A DNA stretch of 64,000 nucleotides from Parietichytrium sp. I65-24A (lineage: Eukaryota; Sar; Bigyra; Thraustochytrida; Thraustochytriidae): contig BLSF01000029.1 in NCBI GenBank assembly GCA_012862575.1, forward strand, positions 62,001 to 126,000. The letters are read 5' to 3'. The position numbers and the translations under genes are program-made. Under the pieces are notes generated by a model. That model was not told the DNA's origin and searched no databases. It saw only the letters and a list, made by a program, of their open reading frames with translations. This document shows positions 57,766 to 64,000 of the stretch, piece by piece (the first letter of the stretch is position 1; each line of letters opens with the position of its first letter).

Positions 57766-58500
57766 TCATGTTCGAGCGACTCCGTCCACGTTATTGGCGA
57801 TGGACGCTGCGTCTTCGTAGATCTCTCCATCCACTGCAAAGCTCTGGTTGGCTGATCTTCGAGGTATCTCTTGCTCGTAACGTCCAGAACTGGACCGCGA
57901 TGGCGCCTGCTCGGCAGTTTCGAAGTGCACGTCTTCAGTCAAGTACGAGCCCCACTTGTAATGAACCTGAATCCAGAGTAGTAAGCCTATGGCACAGACG
58001 ACCGTCATCAGAGAACAGGCCCAGACGTTGTCCCAGTATTTGACCCAAGCCGCTAGAGCAAGGTTGACCATGAAGAGGGGAACGCCAATCGTAAAGTACC
58101 AAAACGCCCTCATCCAGTCCTCCTCGCACTTGATAACCCAAAAGTTCCTGAAGGGCATTTTCGCTCTTTCCAAGTCGAACGCTTTGAGCACGCCCACGAG
58201 CATCAGCGTGCACGACATGAAACTGAGGCACATCAGGCACACGGTGATCGCCGTCGTTACACAAAACACAGCCACGAGGGCTTGGGGCACATCGTCATGC
58301 ACCTGAATCTCCACCAACACCACCACCTCAAAACCTGCTATCAACGCTGCCAAGTTCGCAATGGACCGCAGCTGCTCGGCCTTCTCATCAATCTGTCTCC
58401 TCAAGATCTCCAGCTTGCGATACTTGACCTCTTCCTCGCGCCATTTCATGGCCCGATGCCCCTCGGCGATGGCCAGCCCTGCGTTGAACAGTTCCGCCAT
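57766..58500 (-). CDS. ORAI-like store-operated calcium channel subunit
   Basis: A 244-aa protein with four predicted TM helices near residues 50-66, 74-104, 132-153 and 160-180. TM1 (LAALIAGFEVVVLVEIQV) aligns with the ORAI pore helix LLSGFAMVAMVEVQL. It keeps the Gly-Phe pair (G56/F57), a hydrophobic gate Val60 and the selectivity-filter Glu64. The position of ORAI1 R91 is Asn49, and that of TM3 Glu190 is Asn146 before the shared WVK. The long charged helix before TM1 (HRAMKWREEEVKYRKL) resembles the ORAI N-terminal helix. ORAI subunits assemble into hexameric plasma-membrane Ca channels gated by STIM. The start ATG at 58500 opens the frame. The C-terminal tail is Ser-rich. Confidence 0.82.
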   Translation of the reverse strand: MAELFNAGLAIAEGHRAMKWREEEVKYRKLEILRRQIDEKAEQLRSIANLAALIAGFEVVVLVEIQVHDDVPQALVAVFCVTTAITVCLMCLSFMSCTLMLVGVLKAFDLERAKMPFRNFWVIKCEEDWMRAFWYFTIGVPLFMVNLALAAWVKYWDNVWACSLMTVVCAIGLLLWIQVHYKWGSYLTEDVHFETAEQAPSRSSSGRYEQEIPRRSANQSFAVDGEIYEDAASIANNVDGVART

Positions 58501-58776
58501 ACTTGCTTTTGCTTTCTTGCCCTCTTAACCAGCGACGATCTCCAAAGCTCACTTTTCGCTTCCCACTTTGAGCATTCGACGCCCGCAAAAGATTCCCAGC
58601 TTGCGCACTTTCGCCACCTATAAAAGAAAGATCTCGTCTCCAGAGCGTATGCGTGTATGCGACTGTACTCGAGGACTTGACTTTCAAAAGTTATGATGAA
58701 AGTAATGAAAGTTGAAAAAGGGTTTGTTCCAATGTTCATGGATGAAGAAAGGATGGCAAAAAATGGCAAAAATATG
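58501..58776. other. spacer between ORAI-like gene and tRNA array
   Basis: Probable ORAI promoter and the pol III termination tract of the first tRNA. Nothing else is seen. Confidence 0.6.
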
Positions 58777-58858
58777 TGAGCCGACGGGGATTCGAACCCC
58801 GGCATCCGGAGATATCGCAACTTGAGTGCGACGCCTTAGACCGCTCGGCCATCGACCC
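58777..58858 (-). tRNA. trnL-CAA: tRNA-Leu (CAA), array copy 1
   Basis: An 82-nt class II tRNA without an intron. The anticodon stem TCGCA/TGCGA encloses the loop CTCAAGT, so the anticodon is CAA (Leu, UUG codons). The long variable arm is typical of Leu/Ser. Internal A box TGGCCGAGCGG and B box GGTTCGAATCC match the pol III consensus. The acceptor pairs GGGTCGA with TCGGCTC (two G-T wobbles), discriminator A. A T-run terminator follows. Confidence 0.96.
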
Positions 58859-59111
58859 TAACCAATTGGTTGGAGGATAAGTCAGTCGAAGCTATATGTA
58901 GTTTTGCTCACCTCGACAGGACCATTCACTTCGCAGTCTTCGCGGTCTTCGCAGTCTTCGCAGAGCTGCTTCATAGCTCTTCGCTCTCACTGAAAGCTGC
59001 TTTATCCCTCTTTGTTTTGAGATTGACAAAACTATACTTCACCCAGGCTCAGCTCTTTGCAGAGCTACTCGAGTACCGGTACTTTCCATGAGGAGGTAAA
59101 AAAGAAAAGCT

Positions 59112-59193
59112 TGAGCCGGCGGGGATTCGAACCCCGGCATCCGGAGATATCGCAACTTGAGTGCGACGCCTTAGACCGCTCGGCCACCGACCC
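59112..59193 (-). tRNA. trnL-CAA: tRNA-Leu (CAA), array copy 2
   Basis: Identical to copy 1 except for compensated acceptor bases (GGGTCGG/CCGGCTC) and the following pair. Anticodon CAA. Oligo-T lies downstream on the minus strand. Confidence 0.96.
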
Positions 59194-59508
59194 ACGATGA
59201 TGCAAGCCGTGGAATTGCGACGTCAAAAAGGGCTTGTCCTGAAAGCGGTTAGCTGGATATGCTTCCGCATACTAGTAGCTCTTTCAAAAACGATTCAACT
59301 CAATCAAATCCAGAAACAATCGAAAAAGTCAATGTTCTCCAACGATGTGAAACGACTGGTTACGATACTCTAGTATTGAGTAACGTACGTGTACACTTGC
59401 TAAAACCAACCAAATCAAAAATGAATGATCTATTTTGGTTTCTGTTTCTGTTGTGATTCTGTTCCCATTTCTGTTCTATTTGTTCGATTCTGACGAAAAG
59501 AGATACTT

Positions 59509-59589
59509 TGAGCCGTCGAACGAACCCAAGCATACAAAGATATCACAATATATCAAGTGCGACGCCTTAGATCACTCGGCCACCGACCC
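59509..59589 (-). pseudogene. decayed tRNA-Leu copy
   Basis: Aligns with the intact tRNAs, including the CACTTGATATAT-like anticodon region and the 5' GGGTCGGTGGCCGAGTG end. The B box is destroyed (TTCGTTCGACGG in place of GGTTCGAATCCCC-type sequence) and the anticodon stem is mutated. It is most likely inactive. Confidence 0.85.
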
Positions 59590-59782
59590 AATACCACCTC
59601 ATTGCGCTTCTCGCAACGATCGCTTTCGTGTTCGTGGCACACAGTATTAGAGCTCTTTCACTCTCTTCGCAGAGCTACTCACTCTACAATGTTGACTGCG
59701 AGTGCACACAAATTCGTTGTCTGTTGTGGTCACTGATGAAAAGAAAAAGGAGCAATACTTCTATCAGAACTTTGAAAAAAAT

Positions 59783-59864
59783 TGAGCCGGCGGGGATTCG
59801 AACCCCGGCATCCGAAGATATCGCAACTTGAGTGCGACGCCTTAGACCGCTCGGCCACCGACCC
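59783..59864 (-). tRNA. trnL-CAA: tRNA-Leu (CAA), array copy 3
   Basis: Same as copy 2 with one change in the variable arm (TCGG in place of CCGG). A and B boxes are intact, and a run of seven T follows as terminator. Confidence 0.96.
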
Positions 59865-60150
59865 TATACCAGTTGATAGTGCGTTGCACAACGATGATTT
59901 TGATACTCGTTGGACCACCTACCTTAACATACCTTAACTCTCCGTTTCTCTTTCTCTGCACAGTCTAAACAGCGAATTCTGAATTCTGATCCTGACAAAA
60001 CTTCAGCCTCGCATTACCCGAATTTCTCACGGAAACAAAGCAGACAGCATTCGAATCTGAATTCTGGTTTCACAGTCATTTCAGAATCAAAAACTGAACG
60101 TACTGAGGAGACAAAATAATAGACACACTTGATTGAAAAAAAGCAAAATG

Positions 60151-60232
60151 TGAGCCGACGGGGATTCGAACCCCGGCATCCGGAGATATCGCAACTTGAG
60201 TGCGACGCCTTAGACCGCTCGGCCATCGACCC
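60151..60232 (-). tRNA. trnL-CAA: tRNA-Leu (CAA), array copy 4
   Basis: Identical to copy 1, including the following TAACCAA-TGGTTGGA flank. Anticodon CAA. An oligo-T terminator is present. Confidence 0.96.
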
Positions 60233-60390
60233 TAACCAACTGGTTGGAACCTCTTTGCTTTTGGAACATTATGATAGGTAGCCAGGGATCAGGTTCGTTT
60301 ACCATCGGAATTTGGATCAATCAAAAGGGGATGGAATGCGGAAACAAAGAAATCTAACACAAAAACTCTACTTTAAAAATAAAAAGCAGC

Positions 60391-63267
60391 CTAACGGTAA
60401 ACTGAGTCGTCCTCTAGTGGGGGTGGCGGCGGTGGTTCTGATTCGGAAAATCTTCTAGGACGGGACTTATTAAAACCTTTGTTAAAGCTCATGCCCGCGC
60501 CATAGTTAATGGTCATTCCACTGTCCTCATCATCGTCGCTCGATTCCTCATCCACAGCGCCAGGAACTGGACGAAACTGCTTCTTCTTTCGCTCCTGTCC
60601 GCTTGAGAAGTCGTAAAATTCCTTGCCTAAGGCGGTTCTCTCTCTTTGTTGCTTTGCTTTCTTTCCGGCCATCACGTACTCCTTCAAGTCGCCCTGTTGC
60701 TGGACCAGAATGTTGATTTCAGAGGACTTATCCGAGCCGGTAGAGCTTCGCGAGCGTTCCCGCAAAAGCGATTTTCTAACTTTTTGCAAACTTTTTGCAA
60801 TTCTGTACTGGTCAGCCGAAACAGCAGGTGGCTGACTGAGCATTGCCGGCTGAAGATACACTTTCTCAGCATCCCACTTTCGTTTGTAAAGGCAGAGCAG
60901 ACACGCCAATAGCAAGCAGCAAAGAATTATAGACCCGCCAATACTGGAAGCCAAAACAATCTCCGTCAAGTCTGTGGACTCGACATCCGCATAGACTGTC
61001 GGCTGCTTTGTGATATTAACAAAAGGTGCGGGCCCCATAGTCAACGTGTTGTTCCCTTTCATGAGCCAACATGTTCCGGCCTCGTTCTGCACAAGCGCCA
61101 CCGTGCGATTCTCCAATACTTCGAGTGTGCAATTTTCTCCAAAGGCTGCATATCCCTCATAAGAGCCTTCCGTCAGAGTCACCAGCTGAACACCGTAAGA
61201 GCCATTCCCATAATCGTAAATCGTCGCGGGAACAATAGCAAGCTCTGGATCATCCTGAAGAAAGCGCAAATTGCTGTCGGCCACATTCTCTGGCACGGGC
61301 TCGCTAACTTGCAAAAACAACCCTGTGGCGAGTTCTGGAGAGCCGCCATACCCAATTTGGTTCCCGCACTTGTCAAAATTGACGAGAGTCAGACCCGCAG
61401 AAGACTCTAATTCGCCGTCCGCAATGCCGTCTAGGATCTCACCTCCAATATCTGTCAAGCTGTTTTCGATGGAAACTGTCGTGAGCAGGATGTTGGATAC
61501 CTCCTGGTTCACAGCCGTGAAATAGGTTCCCGAGGAGAATCCGATGTACGCGTTTCTGCCACCAATGACGTCAAGAAGGGTGAAATTTCGCTCTCGAAGG
61601 TAGAGCGAGCCGTCCAGGTAAACCTCAAGCCAGTTCGGGCGATCCAGATACTGTATTCGTACATGGTGCGTTTTATTAGTCTGAAGAGGGCTGTGCACCC
61701 TGTCATACGTCCGACGAGTTACCTCCGAAATGTTGTTATATGCTTCAGGGCCGTCGTTATTGTAATGAACTCGCAGCTGCTGCACTTCGCACGGTGATGA
61801 TCTTCCGTCCGCACACATATCGAAAGCGACGGCGAATGAATTGGTCAAATAGCGGACACCGAGAGATGACCCGATCCCAGTGGGCATGTACATGAGCCCT
61901 TCTGGCCGCTGATGGAAAACCACAGCAAATCCCATTCCTCCGCTTTGCTCGACGACAAAGTCAAAGTCGAGGACAAAACCCGAGCCTAGATTGTATTGTA
62001 GCTCCGTGTACACATTTTGCGAAGAAAGAGTGTCCCCGGGCTGAGAAATGCTCAAATACCGCACGCCATCAACGACAGTTGGTTCGCGTTCCAAGGAATG
62101 GACAAAGGTGACATTTTCTGAGTTGGAGTCTAGCGCAATCGTCCCAGATTGCATAACGTTGCACGATGATCGCAGGGACGTTGTGAGCTTGAAATTACTC
62201 TCCGTAGTGTGTCTTTCCGCGTGGAAGAGATCGAACTCGTAAATTTCACCAATCTCCAAGCCTAACCGACTCTCCCACTCCCCTAACGAAACGTTGGTGA
62301 GGGCTATGTCATGTACACCGCCAAGATCGACGATAAGATGACCATTCACGAAGACCCATACGTCGTCGTCCCCGGAAAATTGGAAGAATTCGTCTCCTCG
62401 ATACTGGAACCAAGAGTGAATTTCTGTAGTGAAAAAGTACTTGTGGCCTTGGGTGTACTCTTCATTTGTCACTGGCCAGAGACCTGCCTCCTTGCTTGAG
62501 CTGAACGACTCCTCACTCCTATTAAATGAAAAGTCCAAAGGGCCAAAGAACCCGTCGACTTCAGGGGTCAGCTCGCTTTCGGTATTCACAGAGCTGTCGA
62601 ATTGGAAGATGTCACCCCCAATGTTTGGGATTGTGAGATCAAGACCAACCCGTCTATTATACGTAAGATTATCGTTAAACCAGTGCTCGAAATATTCTGC
62701 ACTGCTGGACACCCATTCTCCAAGAGAGTTATTTCCGCACCTCTCTGTTTGAGAGCAATATCTAGGCTTTGAGAGGCCGCTGCTGACATAGTCAAATTGC
62801 GAGCGGTCGATGATGGAGGATACGACCAGATTTTCCTCACTGTTGCTTGTGATGTCTCCAAGGCGGTCTTCCCATCCGTAGCCTGTCACGCCAAAGGCTC
62901 CGGCACGGATCTGAAAGTCGGGATGCCCGCTCACCGTCCCGGTGAACACCTCATCCACGAAAGGGCACCCACCCGTCTCGCCGCCTTCAACCAGTCCCCA
63001 AAGCTTGTCAGTTCTCGGATCGATGGAAAACACGGGATAGTCCTCTCTTCTCATACAATTCGAGGGCAGAAAGTCCCTGAACGTCACTGTGTAGATCAGC
63101 GGCGCCAGCACCTCCGTGGCATTCTCCGCTACAGCTTCCACCTGCTCGACCACCGACTCCGCATTCGCTCCAAGAGCCCCGCTTCCAACCGCCATGGCTA
63201 GCATCGCCACCAACACCTTCTGCCGTCCTCGCTTCCGAGATCCACTTTCCATGTGTCCCACCATCAT
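60391..63267 (-). CDS. fibro-slime / L-type lectin single-pass membrane protein
   Basis: A 958-aa surface protein. A basic N-terminus and hydrophobic stretch at about residues 17-36 (VLVAMLAMAVGSGALGANA) form a signal peptide. The fibro-slime/PA14-like domain spans about 60-380, from VTFRDFLPSNC to YRGDEFFQFSGDDDVWVFVNGHLIVDLGGVHD and IYEFDLFHAERHTTESNF. It has many Asn glycosylation sites. A legume/bacterial-type concanavalin-like lectin domain follows at about 390-625: GGMGFAVVFHQ, NSFAVAFDMCAD, HHVRIQYLDRPNWLEVYLDG and GGRNAYIGFSSGTYF. One TM helix near 770-793 precedes a basic/Ser cytoplasmic tail of about 160 residues ending in a Pro-rich EPPPPPPLEDDSVYR. It is likely a carbohydrate-binding adhesin or receptor. 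The start is ATG 63267 (MMVGH); MESGS 15 nt later is an alternative. Confidence 0.9.
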   Translation of the reverse strand: MMVGHMESGSRKRGRQKVLVAMLAMAVGSGALGANAESVVEQVEAVAENATEVLAPLIYTVTFRDFLPSNCMRREDYPVFSIDPRTDKLWGLVEGGETGGCPFVDEVFTGTVSGHPDFQIRAGAFGVTGYGWEDRLGDITSNSEENLVVSSIIDRSQFDYVSSGLSKPRYCSQTERCGNNSLGEWVSSSAEYFEHWFNDNLTYNRRVGLDLTIPNIGGDIFQFDSSVNTESELTPEVDGFFGPLDFSFNRSEESFSSSKEAGLWPVTNEEYTQGHKYFFTTEIHSWFQYRGDEFFQFSGDDDVWVFVNGHLIVDLGGVHDIALTNVSLGEWESRLGLEIGEIYEFDLFHAERHTTESNFKLTTSLRSSCNVMQSGTIALDSNSENVTFVHSLEREPTVVDGVRYLSISQPGDTLSSQNVYTELQYNLGSGFVLDFDFVVEQSGGMGFAVVFHQRPEGLMYMPTGIGSSLGVRYLTNSFAVAFDMCADGRSSPCEVQQLRVHYNNDGPEAYNNISEVTRRTYDRVHSPLQTNKTHHVRIQYLDRPNWLEVYLDGSLYLRERNFTLLDVIGGRNAYIGFSSGTYFTAVNQEVSNILLTTVSIENSLTDIGGEILDGIADGELESSAGLTLVNFDKCGNQIGYGGSPELATGLFLQVSEPVPENVADSNLRFLQDDPELAIVPATIYDYGNGSYGVQLVTLTEGSYEGYAAFGENCTLEVLENRTVALVQNEAGTCWLMKGNNTLTMGPAPFVNITKQPTVYADVESTDLTEIVLASSIGGSIILCCLLLACLLCLYKRKWDAEKVYLQPAMLSQPPAVSADQYRIAKSLQKVRKSLLRERSRSSTGSDKSSEINILVQQQGDLKEYVMAGKKAKQQRERTALGKEFYDFSSGQERKKKQFRPVPGAVDEESSDDDEDSGMTINYGAGMSFNKGFNKSRPRRFSESEPPPPPPLEDDSVYR

Positions 63268-64000
63268 ACTATCTCTCCAACGCTTCCAATCTCCTTCTGC
63301 AACTCCGAGCAATTTCGAGCAACTTAAAACCGCTTGCACTATATTCGAGAGACCAATCTACGCCCCAGCCTCGCGTACATACATCCACCTATATATGTAA
63401 CCTCCTCCCAAACTAACAAACAAACAAACAGACAAACCCTGCGTGTCCGCACCCCCCAACTCCCACAGCAGTCCCACAGTAGTCCCAAATTAGTCCCTCA
63501 GGTAAAATTATGCCGATGGGAAGCTGTCCTCGGCGAATTTTCTCTCTCTCTCTCTGTGAGGACTGTGTCAGCGAGTGGGTTCAGGAGTCGGTTCTCCCTC
63601 CCAAGTTGGCCAACGCTACCGTATCTGGTAATAGGGCCGTACGCTTGCGCACGGCCTCCTCGGATCGCTAAAGATTTAGGTATTGGGTGTTAGGAGGTGG
63701 GTTTTCCATCTTTCTGCTTCTAGAGAATGCGGTGAGGAGGTGTTAGGAGTGCCCTGGGAAAGAGGGTGGTGTACACCGGAGCGTAGAACGTGCGTAGTGG
63801 AAGGTAGGACTGCTCTGCTTAGGCGGTGGAGTAGTAGTGCTGGAAGGCTGTGAGGGGGGTTGCGAATGTGTGTTAGCACTCGTGGGATGGCTATAGTTTC
63901 CAGTGATGAGAGGGATAGGAACGTGGGAAGTTGGTCTTACGGAATAGAGTAGGAAACAGGTAGAGGTGAACGTGGGAAGTGGGGTGTGCGAGTCACCGAT
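63268..64000. other. right-edge spacer
   Basis: Promoter of the fibro-slime/lectin gene, with CAAA repeats at 63415-63436 and a CT tract at 63541-63556. No gene is seen up to the window end. Confidence 0.5.

Larger units (their letters stand above)
58777..60250 (-). repeat. tandem tRNA-Leu unit array (274-397 bp spacing)
   Basis: Five tRNA-sized units on one strand. Spacers share a recurrent TTCGCAGAGCTACTC-like block (58955, 59060, 59665). Copies 1 and 4 also share the 5' flank palindrome CCAATTGG/CCAACTGG. Confidence 0.85.

Noticed and set aside
58777-58858. Assignment of the class II tRNAs as tRNA-Ser
   Set aside because: The 7-nt loop CTCAAGT gives anticodon CAA, which is Leu; Ser would need NGA or GCT.

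Overview
The window is nuclear DNA of a unicellular eukaryote. Genes are dense, lie on both strands and are mostly uninterrupted. The few introns are 100-175 bp with GTAAGT, GTACGT or GTGAGT donors. There is no bacterial operon structure, and the tRNAs carry internal pol III promoter boxes. The lineage cannot be fixed from sequence alone. No plastid or photosynthesis gene is seen. A lumazine synthase without transit peptide, an ORAI-type channel, an EB1 with an EEY tail and a peroxisomal crotonase would suit a heterotrophic protist such as a thraustochytrid-like stramenopile. A unicellular alga is not excluded.

Positions 1-23.8 kb are mainly housekeeping: a three-exon EB1 microtubule plus-end protein (-), an EF-hand protein whose C-terminus resembles the regulatory half of Ca-dependent mitochondrial carriers (+), a bZIP factor (-), O-phosphoseryl-tRNA(Sec) kinase (-), a two-exon carnosine N-methyltransferase-like gene (+), a four-TM diacylglycerol-lipase-like lipase (+), an R3H/DEVH helicase with an embedded zinc finger and RGG tail (-), an F-box protein (+) and a CDC34-type E2 (-).

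Positions 23.8-30 kb hold the most unusual single gene. It has an ATG exon, a divergent 87-nt repeat exon and nine 84-nt exons, each encoding exactly one 28-residue leucine-rich repeat, all separated by similar phase-2 introns. These are spliced in phase onto a large exon encoding a coiled coil, a kinase-like domain and a Cys-rich zinc-binding module that lies one frame away. A decayed repeat exon lies upstream of the start codon.

Positions 30-34 kb carry a hypothetical protein, a VAT1-like quinone oxidoreductase and a PDZ/zinc-ribbon protein. Positions 34.2-45.3 kb form an accessory island of three tandem paralogues. Each has a nearly identical N-terminal region with DVFCANQ and RAWCVWE motifs and a C-terminal array of 43-residue TPRs. 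The genes are embedded in duplicated spacers and broken by assembly gaps at the same base in copies 1 and 3. The architecture recalls NLR-like or allorecognition receptors, but that role is inferred.

Positions 45.4-58.5 kb return to single-copy genes: DUF707, PX-START, lumazine synthase, a TRIM-like RING/B-box protein with a CaaX tail, DUF4336, a PTS1-tagged crotonase and an ORAI-like Ca channel. A tandem array of four tRNA-Leu(CAA) genes plus one decayed copy follows (58.8-60.2 kb). The window ends with a large fibro-slime plus L-type-lectin membrane protein.
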